Part shown: positions 8,984-17,399 of the stretch, piece by piece
How positions within the stretch are numbered: the first letter of the stretch is position 1
Layout of the letters: every line of letters starts with the position of its first letter
Assembly: GCA_964507645.1 (NCBI GenBank)
Contig: CAZDPU010000004.1
Coordinates: 1 to 64,000 of the forward strand
DNA length: 64,000 nucleotides
From: UBA6624 sp964507645
GTDB lineage: Bacteria; UBP7; UBA6624
Reading direction: 5' to 3'
Notes under the pieces: model-generated
The model's database searches: none
What the model was told of the DNA's origin: nothing
What the model saw: only the letters and a program-made list of their open reading frames with translations
Made by a program: the position numbers and the translations under genes

Positions 8984-10324
8984 ATGGCTAATTATGCAGA
9001 CAGTGTTATAAATCGTGTTGTTGAAAAGAATCCTAATGAGGTTGAATTTATCCAGGCGGTCAAAGAAGTCTTAGAGACATTGGCTCCTGTTTTATCTTCA
9101 AACAAAAAATATCAAGAACATAGCATTCTCGAAAGGATTGTTGAGCCTGAGAGGGTTATCATTTTCAGGGTTCCCTGGGTTGATAAAAATGGGAAAGTTC
9201 AAGTAAATAGAGCTTTTAGGATTCAATTTAATAGTGCAATAGGTCCATATAAAGGAGGCTTGAGGTTTCATCCTTCTGTGAATCTTTCAATATTGAAATT
9301 TCTTGCTTTTGAGCAAATATTTAAAAACAGTCTAACAACACTTCCAATGGGTGGTGGAAAAGGTGGTTCTGATTTTGATCCAAGGGGCAAGACTGATAAT
9401 GAAGTGATGAGATTCTGTCAATCATTTATGTCTGAACTATCTAGGCACATTGGTTCAAATACAGATGTTCCTGCTGGAGATATTGGTGTTGGTTCAAGAG
9501 AAATAGGCTATCTTTTTGGACAGTATAAAAAGATAAGAAAAGAATTTACTGGAGTTTTAACTGGAAAAAATTTAAATTGGGGAGGATCTTTGATCAGGCC
9601 TGAAGCAACAGGATATGGATGTGTTTATTTTGTTGATGAAATGCTAAAAGCAAATTCTGATAGCTTGAAAAATAAGACAGTGACAATTTCAGGAAGCGGA
9701 AATGTTGCTCAATTTGCATGTGAAAAAGTAAATGACCTTGGAGGAAAAGTAGTTTCTTTTTCTGACTCTGATGGAACTATTTTTGATCCTGATGGAATAA
9801 ATGAAGAAAAACTTTCTTATGTAATGAATTTGAAAAACGTTAAACGTGGAAGAATTAAGGAGTACACAGATAAGTATAAAAAATCTACTTTTACAAATTC
9901 AAATCCATGGTCTATAAAATGTGATGTTGCTTTGCCATGTGCAACTCAAAATGAAATAAATTCAAATGACGCAAAAAACCTGGTTGACAATGGTTGTTTT
10001 GCAGTTTCTGAAGGTGCCAACATGCCAACAACCCCTAATGCTGTAGGAATTTTTCAAAAATCAAAAACACTTTATGGTCCTGGGAAAGCTGCAAACGCAG
10101 GTGGTGTTGCTGTTAGCGGGTTGGAAATGTCTCAAAATTCCATGAGAACTGGATGGACCAGAGAGGAAGTTGATTCAAGGTTGAAGGTCATAATGGAGAG
10201 TATCCATGATCAGTGTTTGACAACTGCGCAAAAATATGATTGTTCAGGAGATTATGTTACTGGAGCCAATATTGCTGGTTTTGTAAAGGTTGCCGATTCA
10301 ATGATTGATCAGGGTGTTGTTTGA
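8984..10324 (+). CDS. gdhA: Glutamate dehydrogenase, hexameric NADP-type
   Basis: A 446-residue enzyme that interconverts 2-oxoglutarate plus ammonia and glutamate. Length and motifs match the small hexameric bacterial type. GGLRFHPSVN and the catalytic-Lys loop PMGGGKGGSDFDP lie near residues 85-133, and the acidic NTDVPAGDIGVG follows. A Rossmann GSGNVAQFA lies near residues 237-245, then NAGGVAVSGLEMSQN at the substrate site. An AGGTGG ribosome-binding site precedes the ATG. A weak hairpin (CCTAA 8955-8959 with TTAGG 8967-8971) overlaps this SD. The gene probably supplies ammonia assimilation. Confidence 0.96.
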   Translation: MANYADSVINRVVEKNPNEVEFIQAVKEVLETLAPVLSSNKKYQEHSILERIVEPERVIIFRVPWVDKNGKVQVNRAFRIQFNSAIGPYKGGLRFHPSVNLSILKFLAFEQIFKNSLTTLPMGGGKGGSDFDPRGKTDNEVMRFCQSFMSELSRHIGSNTDVPAGDIGVGSREIGYLFGQYKKIRKEFTGVLTGKNLNWGGSLIRPEATGYGCVYFVDEMLKANSDSLKNKTVTISGSGNVAQFACEKVNDLGGKVVSFSDSDGTIFDPDGINEEKLSYVMNLKNVKRGRIKEYTDKYKKSTFTNSNPWSIKCDVALPCATQNEINSNDAKNLVDNGCFAVSEGANMPTTPNAVGIFQKSKTLYGPGKAANAGGVAVSGLEMSQNSMRTGWTREEVDSRLKVIMESIHDQCLTTAQKYDCSGDYVTGANIAGFVKVADSMIDQGVV

Positions 10325-10336
10325 TCGATTTAATTT

Positions 10337-11584
10337 ATGTTTTGGCTTGAAGTCTATAAACTTTTAGGCAATTTTTTTTCACCTTTGTTTAGTTTTTATT
10401 CAACTTTGAAGGGTGGTCCTGATGATTTTGACCATTTAAGGTTGGGACGCATTCAAAAAATTCCAAAATCTAGAATTTGGATACACTCTGTAAGTGTTGG
10501 GGAGCTGAAAGCAGTAGAACCTTTCATTGAGGATTTAAAAAAAAGAAATTACAAAATCCTCTTGACTACCGGAACTAGGTCTGGTTTTAGTCTCGCAAAA
10601 CGCATTTATGAAAAAGATACCAGTGTTTTTGTTACTGTGATTCCTTTTGATTTTCCTAAGAATGTTAAATCTTTTCTCAAGAAAGCTCAGCCAAAAGCAG
10701 TTTTCTTTGTCGAAACAGAATTGTGGCCACTATATATAAATGAATGCAAAAAACAAAAAATTCGATTATTTTGGTTAAACGGGAGGGTGTCCGACAGAGC
10801 TTTTAGGTCCAAAGGCCTTTATTACAAGGCATTATCCTGGATGATTGGTCAATTTGATCTATGTTTAATGAAGAGCTTGGAAGATTTGAGAAAGGCTACA
10901 CTTATATCTAAATCAAGTAATTATAAAAAAATGAAGGGTGTTTGTCTTGGTGATTTGAAATATGACAAGATTCCCAAAATAAAAAAAATTAAGCGTTCTG
11001 AACTTGGTCTTAAAAATGAAAAAATTATTATCTTGGGAAGCTCTCACAATGGAGAAGAGGATTTGTTGCTTGATGCTTACAGGCATTTAAAAAATAAATT
11101 TAAAGATTTAAAATTGATAATTGCTCCAAGGAAGGTTGAAAGGAAGACTCACGTTGGTAAGATATTCTCAGAATTTAATACAGCATTTTGGTCAGAAAGT
11201 AAAAGTTTTGACTGGGCTAACCTTGATGTTCTTGTAATTGATAAAATTGGATTTTTGGCGCAAGTTTATTCTTTAGCAGATATTGCTTTAGTTGGAGGTT
11301 CGTGGGTGAAGAGAGGGGGACATAATCCAATCGAGCCTTCATTCTTTGGGGTTCCAACAATCTTTGGACCATCAATGGATAATTTCAGAGAAGTTGCTCA
11401 GTATCTTGTAGATTCAGGTGGAGCAATGTGCATTTCTAGCAATGAACTTTTAGATGTTATTGAAAATCTTTTAACAAATAAAGCCAAGAGGAAAGAGGTG
11501 GGGCTTTTTGCACTCAAGGCCGTAAAAACAAGAAAGGGTGTTTCTAGAAGAATGTTTAATGAGATTGAGACATTGATTCAATAA
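10337..11584 (+). CDS. waaA: 3-deoxy-D-manno-octulosonic acid (Kdo) transferase
   Basis: A 415-residue inner-membrane-associated GT-B glycosyltransferase that adds Kdo from CMP-Kdo to lipid IVA in lipopolysaccharide synthesis. The N-terminal acceptor domain holds IHSVSVGELKAVEPFI near residues 48-63, including the conserved catalytic Glu, and TTGTRSG. The C-terminal donor domain holds GSSHNGEED and GGSWVKRGGHNPIEPS near residues 320-335, as in KdtA/WaaA. The length is normal. It begins 12 bases after gdhA, and its end overlaps the convergent pyrE end by 29 bases. The gene implies a lipid A-containing outer membrane. Confidence 0.95.
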   Translation: MFWLEVYKLLGNFFSPLFSFYSTLKGGPDDFDHLRLGRIQKIPKSRIWIHSVSVGELKAVEPFIEDLKKRNYKILLTTGTRSGFSLAKRIYEKDTSVFVTVIPFDFPKNVKSFLKKAQPKAVFFVETELWPLYINECKKQKIRLFWLNGRVSDRAFRSKGLYYKALSWMIGQFDLCLMKSLEDLRKATLISKSSNYKKMKGVCLGDLKYDKIPKIKKIKRSELGLKNEKIIILGSSHNGEEDLLLDAYRHLKNKFKDLKLIIAPRKVERKTHVGKIFSEFNTAFWSESKSFDWANLDVLVIDKIGFLAQVYSLADIALVGGSWVKRGGHNPIEPSFFGVPTIFGPSMDNFREVAQYLVDSGGAMCISSNELLDVIENLLTNKAKRKEVGLFALKAVKTRKGVSRRMFNEIETLIQ

Positions 11585-12137
11585 GGTTCGAAAGAGTGAA
11601 CAGCCTTTGGAAAGAAATGTTTTCTTTAGAAAACAGATCAACACTTCCCTCTTCCCTGTCAACCATTGTGATTATTCCTACAACATTATGATCCATTTTT
11701 TTAACTGCATTTGTTGCTATCATTGCAGAAGACCCAGTTGTTGTTACATCTTCCAAGATTACCAAATTTGAATTTTTTTTGAGCAATCCTTCAATTTGCT
11801 TACCTGTTCCTCTATCTTTTTTTTCTTTTCTAACAACAAAAGGGAGCCAATCTATTTTTCTTGATTTAGCTTCTAAGCTTATTGCATAGGCTAAAGGATC
11901 TGCTCCAAGTGTTAATCCCCCAATTGCATCTGGCTTCCATCCCTTTTTTAAAATCTTGTCTATTAAAAGATTTGCAGTTATTTTTAATAATTCAGGATTC
12001 ATTGTCACTATCTTTCCATCTAGGTAGTATTTGCTTTTTTTACCTGAAGCAAGTGAAAAATATTCTCCTTCTTTTGCAATTTTTAAAGCTTTTTCAGAAA
12101 GTATTTTTAGTATTTGATTTTTTTGTGTTAGGTTCAT
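11556..12137 (-). CDS. pyrE: Orotate phosphoribosyltransferase
   Basis: A 193-residue enzyme that joins orotate to PRPP to give OMP in pyrimidine synthesis. The PRPP-binding loop VILEDVTTTGSSA lies near residues 125-137, and the N-terminal ASGKKSKYYLDGK and GGLTLGADPLA segments are typical of PyrE. The length matches the short bacterial type. The 3' end overlaps the waaA 3' end by 29 bases on the opposite strand. The start faces the large outer-membrane protein gene across a 110-base divergent region. A pyrF partner is not nearby. Confidence 0.93.
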   Translation of the reverse strand: MNLTQKNQILKILSEKALKIAKEGEYFSLASGKKSKYYLDGKIVTMNPELLKITANLLIDKILKKGWKPDAIGGLTLGADPLAYAISLEAKSRKIDWLPFVVRKEKKDRGTGKQIEGLLKKNSNLVILEDVTTTGSSAMIATNAVKKMDHNVVGIITMVDREEGSVDLFSKENISFQRLFTLSNLIESMSQSH

Positions 12138-12206
12138 TCTTTGTACAATTATAGATATAGGATAGATAAGATTGATAAGGTTTTTCTATTTAAACCTGTT
12201 TAATTG

Positions 12207-12221
12207 GAGTAAATTTTACTC
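12207..12221. promoter_or_regulatory. Candidate palindromic operator between pyrE and the OMP gene
   Basis: GAGTAAA and TTTACTC arms surround a single T, giving a perfect 7-base dyad in the 110-base divergent intergenic region. A one-base loop makes a transcription terminator unlikely, so a protein-binding site is the better guess. A related TTTTACTT follows immediately. No regulator is identified. Confidence 0.3.
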
Positions 12222-12247
12222 TGTTTTACTTAAAATAGAAGATATTA

Positions 12248-15200
12248 ATGGGTTTTTTATTTAACTTATTTTTGTTTTTTGCCCTGTTTGAGGGCGAAGG
12301 AAGGCTTAGCCTTTCGCAAAATAATTTTTCGCAACTTTCTGAAACTTCTGTAAGATGTTTGGATCCAAATTCAGGAGAAGAAGTCACCGATGAGAAAGTT
12401 GAGCTGGGTGTTTCTTGCATTGCTGAGATAAAAAGTGAAAAAGGTATTTCTTATCAGTATCTACATCCCAAAATGTCAATTGATTGGGATGCACTTAATT
12501 TCAATGATGTTGGGATTGTAGTAACTCCAGAAAGAACTAAGTTAGTTATGGCTGAGCCATTGAAGTTGCAGGTTTCAATTACAGCCCCAAATGGAATTCC
12601 TTCTGGTTCTGAATTATTTTTCAAGGCACCTAGGGGTGTCAAATTAAACAATGAAGATTCAAGAATCTCTTTGCCAAATTTAAACCCAGGGGAAGTTCAT
12701 TTAATTGAGTTGAATTTGAAAAATTACGATCCGACTCAACATGGATCAAAATCATTAGAAATGTTTGTATCCACACCTCAAGGAACAATAATTTCAAACA
12801 CATCAAATGTAAATATACAAGTTTTGCCTGACAGGTTGTTTTCTTTGGGGATGATTTCAGGGAAGGTGTGGCTTGATGAGAATGAAGATCATTTTTATGA
12901 CGATGACGAAGGTGCGGTTGAGGGGCTTGTTCTTAGGTTTGAAAATGGTACGACTGTAAAAACGGATAAAAATGGGAGATTCCATATTGATGGATTGGCA
13001 CCGGGTTCTAGGGTTGTGGAAGTATTGTCTGGAGTTCCGCAGGGCTGGAAGCCATCATTTGGTTTCGATATTCAAAGTGTTTTGGTTCTTCCTGGAGGTT
13101 TGGCAAACTTGAATATACCTCTTGTCAAGACAGATAAGCAATGGTCTAGAAAAACAGGCTTTGGTGCAATTGGTTCTTTGTCTTTTGGGAACTCATCAAG
13201 CTCAATGGAAGGGTCTTTCAGGTATATAAGTAATTATGCTGGTCTAAATATGGAACTTGCTTATTCTGAAGGATTAAGAGATTGGAATGACAGGGCAATA
13301 AATCGAAATCAAGCTTTAGATCTTTCCAGACATAATTATCTTTTTTCCGATTCTTCAACAAGTTCTCACAGTTACGGATCTGGTTTTAGTTGGAATGTCA
13401 GTTCTTCAAATGCCAATGTACGTTATGGCAATGTGAGAGCCAGAGATACAAGTTTAGCTTTTGCGAGACATGATTTGTCTTTCGAGGGTTATGAAGCGAA
13501 TTGGAGCAAGAATAATACTTCAGTTACTTCAACCTTGTCCGAACATCCTGTTCAAAAAACAAAAGATATATTCAAGAATAACAATAATGGTTTTGTTTAC
13601 AGGCTAAGGAATGTTGAAAGAAAAGAAAATTCCATCCAAGTTTATTTAGATGTGAATAGATTTGATGGAAGTTTCGGTGGGTCCTGGAAGCTTGATGATT
13701 CAATTCATTATGTTCATGAAGATGGAACAATAAGGTTGCTTTACCCATTAAGTGATATTGCGCAGGAGAAATATGGGCACATCAATGGAGAGGAACTTTT
13801 ATTAAGAGTTTCTTACGATTGGATATTGGAAGAGGTTGATGGAGGAACATGGACAACCAAAGTTAAACATAATTTAGGGAATGGTTGGAAGTTTGGTGTT
13901 ACAAAGGTAAACGAGGCAAGACAGCTAGGAGATTATCAACTTGAAGGACATAATGTCAGTTTCAATCACTCTGATTTTTCATTTGGTTATCAAAAAGCCA
14001 GAACGAAATCTTCAGATACTGGAGAGTATATTTCTGAAGACGGAGGTGTAACTTTCGATTATGTTGATACCTTGGATGGAGACTGGAGTCAATCTGACAA
14101 ATTCAATGCATCTTTAAATGCTGGATCTTTAGGAAGTTTTTCTTACTCCAATTCAAACATGCAAAAAGGCTTTAGCTCAAAGGATGTTTGGGTTGGGCAA
14201 GATAAGAAAGTTACCGAGATTGGATTTAATAATTCAGATTTTCTTGGTTTTTTCGGAGCGTCTGCTTATTTTTATAATGAAAAACATTCCTTAACCCAAA
14301 ATTCTTACAAAAGGTCAAAAATAGATTTGTCCAAGAATCTTGAGGGTTTTGGACATCTTACTTTTTCAAAGGAGTCCAGAGTGGATCCAAATCTTAGAGA
14401 AGAAAAATTAAACACTTATTTAAATAAAGATTTAGGGAATGGCTTAAGTTTTCAATTTAGAAATACTAATGTTTTAAAAGCTGAAAATAGTGGAATTGTT
14501 GACGAGAGGGAGTTTAAGTTTTTTGGATCTTCTTCGAAGGGTAATTGGAATTTAAGAAAATTAGAAAATTCTTATCAACATTATTCTGAGTTAAATATCA
14601 AGGGTAATTTTTTCACAAAAAATTTAGATTTGAAAATTTCAAGAGATGTTAGGTCTAATTGGGAGAATCCAAAACATAAATTACAGATGTTTAAGTATGA
14701 AAAAAGCATTGATGGAGCTTTGTCCGTTTCTGTAACTGATGTTATAGAAGAGCAAGGTAAATGGGTTGATTTACGTGAGGATTTAAATTTGAACTGGAAA
14801 CCCAATTCTTCAAACACCATAAATGCAAATATTGTTCTTACTGGAAATGAAGTGAGCGATGATCAATGGGAGGGTTACAACCTTGGTGGGAACCATAGTC
14901 TTTATGGTTGGGATGTTAGCTGGGGTGCGAACCAATATCTCAACCCATTCAATAATAACCATCGACATAAAACTTTGGAATCCAGAATTACAAAATCTTT
15001 AAGCAATGCAACAAGGTACTCCTTTACTACAGATAGAAAGAGAGAAACTTCCCTAGACAACACTCTTAAAGAATATACAAAACTAGCATCATCTTTAGTT
15101 TGGAGCCCATCGAAAAACTTGTCTTTGAGTGGTTCTGCATTAGAGATAAGGGATGATGGTTGGACTGAATTTTCAAACCACAATATACAAACTTATTCTC

Positions 15201-15514
15201 TTTCCTGGCAACCTAACGCATTGTCCTTTACTGGAAGGTATAGCTTAAGAGATTCTTCAAACCATGTTGGAGAGGAGAATGTTGCTATAAAGTCTTTGAG
15301 GGTTGGGTACCAGTATAAAGACTGGAACTTCAGTGCAGAAGACAGGCTGATGTATGGAGACATTACCGAGTCTGGATATAGATTTGAAATAGGACGTTTG
15401 ATAACGGATGGGCTAAGGGTAATCGTTGGTTATTCTGATGGTGGTGCAGACGATATGTTTTTAACTCCAGATGGGCACAATGGTTTGTATTTAAGATTTT
15501 CCGGTGCTTTTTGA
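12248..15514 (+). CDS. Large outer-membrane beta-barrel protein with SdrD-B/Cna-B-like domain
   Basis: A 1088-residue exported protein. A hydrophobic N-terminus (MGFLFNLFLFFALF) serves as signal peptide, although it lacks the usual Lys/Arg. Residues of about 60-195 form an immunoglobulin-like beta region. Residues of about 201-290 contain GMISGKVWLDENEDHFYDD and TVKTDKNGRFHIDGL, which are hallmarks of SdrD-B/carboxypeptidase-regulatory-like folds. From about residue 300 to the end there are long alternating beta strands with many Asn, Ser, Trp and Tyr. The last strand ends in Phe (LYLRFSGAF), the outer-membrane assembly signal. Function is unknown; a usher-like, porin-like or secretion role is possible. 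The next gene overlaps by four bases. Confidence 0.7.
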   Translation: MGFLFNLFLFFALFEGEGRLSLSQNNFSQLSETSVRCLDPNSGEEVTDEKVELGVSCIAEIKSEKGISYQYLHPKMSIDWDALNFNDVGIVVTPERTKLVMAEPLKLQVSITAPNGIPSGSELFFKAPRGVKLNNEDSRISLPNLNPGEVHLIELNLKNYDPTQHGSKSLEMFVSTPQGTIISNTSNVNIQVLPDRLFSLGMISGKVWLDENEDHFYDDDEGAVEGLVLRFENGTTVKTDKNGRFHIDGLAPGSRVVEVLSGVPQGWKPSFGFDIQSVLVLPGGLANLNIPLVKTDKQWSRKTGFGAIGSLSFGNSSSSMEGSFRYISNYAGLNMELAYSEGLRDWNDRAINRNQALDLSRHNYLFSDSSTSSHSYGSGFSWNVSSSNANVRYGNVRARDTSLAFARHDLSFEGYEANWSKNNTSVTSTLSEHPVQKTKDIFKNNNNGFVYRLRNVERKENSIQVYLDVNRFDGSFGGSWKLDDSIHYVHEDGTIRLLYPLSDIAQEKYGHINGEELLLRVSYDWILEEVDGGTWTTKVKHNLGNGWKFGVTKVNEARQLGDYQLEGHNVSFNHSDFSFGYQKARTKSSDTGEYISEDGGVTFDYVDTLDGDWSQSDKFNASLNAGSLGSFSYSNSNMQKGFSSKDVWVGQDKKVTEIGFNNSDFLGFFGASAYFYNEKHSLTQNSYKRSKIDLSKNLEGFGHLTFSKESRVDPNLREEKLNTYLNKDLGNGLSFQFRNTNVLKAENSGIVDEREFKFFGSSSKGNWNLRKLENSYQHYSELNIKGNFFTKNLDLKISRDVRSNWENPKHKLQMFKYEKSIDGALSVSVTDVIEEQGKWVDLREDLNLNWKPNSSNTINANIVLTGNEVSDDQWEGYNLGGNHSLYGWDVSWGANQYLNPFNNNHRHKTLESRITKSLSNATRYSFTTDRKRETSLDNTLKEYTKLASSLVWSPSKNLSLSGSALEIRDDGWTEFSNHNIQTYSLSWQPNALSFTGRYSLRDSSNHVGEENVAIKSLRVGYQYKDWNFSAEDRLMYGDITESGYRFEIGRLITDGLRVIVGYSDGGADDMFLTPDGHNGLYLRFSGAF

Positions 15515-16158
15515 TTTTGAAAAATTTTGTCTACTCATTGATTGAAAAAGGTGTTATCATCGATATGCCGGACTCTGTTCATATTGATAAGGAAGCTACG
15601 GTTGAAAAAGGAGTGAAAATTCATCCTTTTTCTACCATAAGAGGAAAAACAATATTGAAAAAAGGTTCAGAAATTGGTCCTGGATCTGATATCATAAATT
15701 CAGAAATTGGTCCTGATACTGAAATTTTGAGGTCGACAGTATCTGATTCAAAAATAAAAGAAAAATGTTCAGTTGGTCCATACTCAAATATTAGGAATAA
15801 TACAACTATTGATAAAAATTGCAGAATTGGGAATTATGTTGAAATCAAGAAATCCAGGATCAAAAGAAATGTAAAGATAGCACATCTTTCATATATTGGA
15901 GATTCAGAAATATTTGAAAATGTTAATATTGGAGCTGGAACAATTACCTGTAATTTTGATGGTAAAAAGAAAAATAGAACTATTGTAAAAAAAGATTCTT
16001 TTATCGGAAGCAACTCTTTATTAATCGCCCCCATTTGTATTGGTGAAAATGTTACTATTGGAGCTGGAAGCGTCATAACAAAAGATGTTGATGATGGGAG
16101 TTTGGGTATTTCAAGATCTCGGCAGAAAATAATAAAAAATTGGAAAAATAAAATCTAA
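15511..16158 (+). CDS. GlmU-like acetyltransferase domain (left-handed beta-helix), standalone
   Basis: A 215-residue hexapeptide-repeat protein that matches only the C-terminal half of GlmU, the glucosamine-1-phosphate N-acetyltransferase. It begins at the linker equivalent (KGVIIDMPDSVHID) and includes FVEMKK-like YVEIKKSRIK, the conserved AHLSYIGDSEI, NIGAGTITCNFDG and GSNSLLIAPICIG segments that form the active site. The N-terminal UTP-glucosamine-1-phosphate uridylyltransferase half is absent and is not encoded just upstream. The start is TTG in a TTGA overlap with the OMP gene, with ATG 15565 as an alternative. The cell must make UDP-GlcNAc with a separate uridylyltransferase, or this is a paralogue. 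Confidence 0.85.
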   Translation: MILKNFVYSLIEKGVIIDMPDSVHIDKEATVEKGVKIHPFSTIRGKTILKKGSEIGPGSDIINSEIGPDTEILRSTVSDSKIKEKCSVGPYSNIRNNTTIDKNCRIGNYVEIKKSRIKRNVKIAHLSYIGDSEIFENVNIGAGTITCNFDGKKKNRTIVKKDSFIGSNSLLIAPICIGENVTIGAGSVITKDVDDGSLGISRSRQKIIKNWKNKI

Positions 16159-16159
16159 A

Positions 16160-16618
16160 TTGCCTTTTTCTTTAATCCTTCATGAGCCTCTTATTCCGAG
16201 CAATACAGGATCCATTGGCAGATTGTGTGTTAATCTTGGAGTTAAGTTGCACTTAATCGAACCTCTTGGTTTTGATCTTTCAGATTCAAAATTAAAAAGA
16301 GCGGGACTGGATTATTGGCCTAGGTTGGATTATCAGGTTCATAAATCTATACCTAAAAATCCAAATGGAAGGATTTTGGCTTTTACAACAAAGGGTGATA
16401 CATCTCTTTGGGATGTGGAATTTGAAAAAGGTGATTTCTTGTTATTTGGACGGGAAGATATGGGTTTGCCAGACTCGGCAAAAGAAGAGGCTGACTTGAA
16501 GATAAGGATTCCAATGATCCCAAATGAGAGATCTTTGAATCTTGCAATGAGTGTCTCTATTGCCTCTTATGAAGCTATGCGCCAGTTGTCTAAAAAAGAA
16601 GAATTAAACCATGTCTAA
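16160..16618 (+). CDS. trmL: tRNA (cytidine/uridine-2'-O-)-methyltransferase TrmL
   Basis: A 152-residue minimal SPOUT enzyme that methylates the ribose of tRNA wobble base 34. Features match TrmL: HEPLIPSNTGSIGRLC at the N-terminus, LIEPLGFDLSDSKLKRAGLDYW, LLFGREDMGLP and the knot motif IPMIPNERSLNLAMSVSI. The length is that of the compact E. coli protein. TTG start two bases after the glmU-like stop. The 3' end overlaps the nuclease gene by 8 bases. Confidence 0.92.
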   Translation: MPFSLILHEPLIPSNTGSIGRLCVNLGVKLHLIEPLGFDLSDSKLKRAGLDYWPRLDYQVHKSIPKNPNGRILAFTTKGDTSLWDVEFEKGDFLLFGREDMGLPDSAKEEADLKIRIPMIPNERSLNLAMSVSIASYEAMRQLSKKEELNHV

Positions 16619-17399
16619 GAAATTTTTACCTTTGAGTAGCTCCAGAATTCAAGCTTATATTAAATGTCCAAAAATGTTTCAGTACAGATATGTGAAAAAA
16701 GAGAATGAAGAGTTTATTTCTGTGGAGGCATTTGCTGGAAAGGTTGTCCATAAAACATTATGTGATTTTTTTGAATCTTTCGAAGGGGCAGTAGCTCCTA
16801 AGGTTTTGAATTTGTTAAAGCTAACAAAGCAAAACTGGGAAGAAGGCTTGAAGGAAAATGATTCCATAAAGGTTATGACATATCCTAAAAAAATAAAACA
16901 ATGGGAATTAAATACTTATAAGTTGATAGAGGGTTTTTATTGGGATAATTATCCTTTTGAAAAAATTGAGAAAAGTTATTTTGAGAAAGAGGTGAAATTC
17001 AAGTTGAATGAATTGATTGATGTTAGGTGTTTTATCGACAAGTTTTTTGTTTATCCAAATGGAAATATTGATGTTTTTGATTATAAAACAGGGAGGAGAA
17101 AGCCTCCAGAGTCTTTAAAGGATGATATGCAGGCTGCAATTTACACAATGGCCCTAAGGGATAAATTTCCAGATTCAAAAATAAAAACAATTTGGCATTT
17201 TTTGTTATATAAAAAAAAGGTGAAAATAGAATTTACAGATAAAGAACTAAAAGAATGGAAAGAAAAGATTGAATTAATTTACGATGATATTTGTAATGAA
17301 AAAAATTGGGACCCCAAAACTTCAAAATTGTGTAATTGGTGTGGATATAACAAAATGTGTTTAGAGGGAAATGAGTATATTAATGGTAAAAAAAAATAA
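16611..17399 (+). CDS. PD-(D/E)XK nuclease with Fe-S cysteines (RecB/AddB/Cas4-like)
   Basis: A 262-residue single-domain nuclease of the RecB C-terminal family. The N-terminal SSSRIQAYIKCPKMFQYRYV is the typical 'S-x-S-x-x-x-x-x-x-C-P-x-x-F' opening. The core VFDYKTGR near residues 154-161 gives the D-x-K catalytic pair, followed by the QAAIY motif. Four Cys (19, 241, 244, 250) have the C...CxxCx5C spacing that binds a 4Fe-4S cluster in AddB and Cas4. No helicase domain is attached and no CRISPR genes are near, so it is probably a DNA-repair exonuclease. Its end overlaps the next gene by 17 bases. Confidence 0.85.
   Translation: MSKKFLPLSSSRIQAYIKCPKMFQYRYVKKENEEFISVEAFAGKVVHKTLCDFFESFEGAVAPKVLNLLKLTKQNWEEGLKENDSIKVMTYPKKIKQWELNTYKLIEGFYWDNYPFEKIEKSYFEKEVKFKLNELIDVRCFIDKFFVYPNGNIDVFDYKTGRRKPPESLKDDMQAAIYTMALRDKFPDSKIKTIWHFLLYKKKVKIEFTDKELKEWKEKIELIYDDICNEKNWDPKTSKLCNWCGYNKMCLEGNEYINGKKK

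Noticed and set aside
16611..17399. Nuclease considered as Cas4 of a CRISPR system
   Set aside because: The Cys spacing would fit Cas4, but there are no Cas1/Cas2 genes or repeat arrays, and neighbours are tRNA-processing genes; a repair nuclease is more likely.
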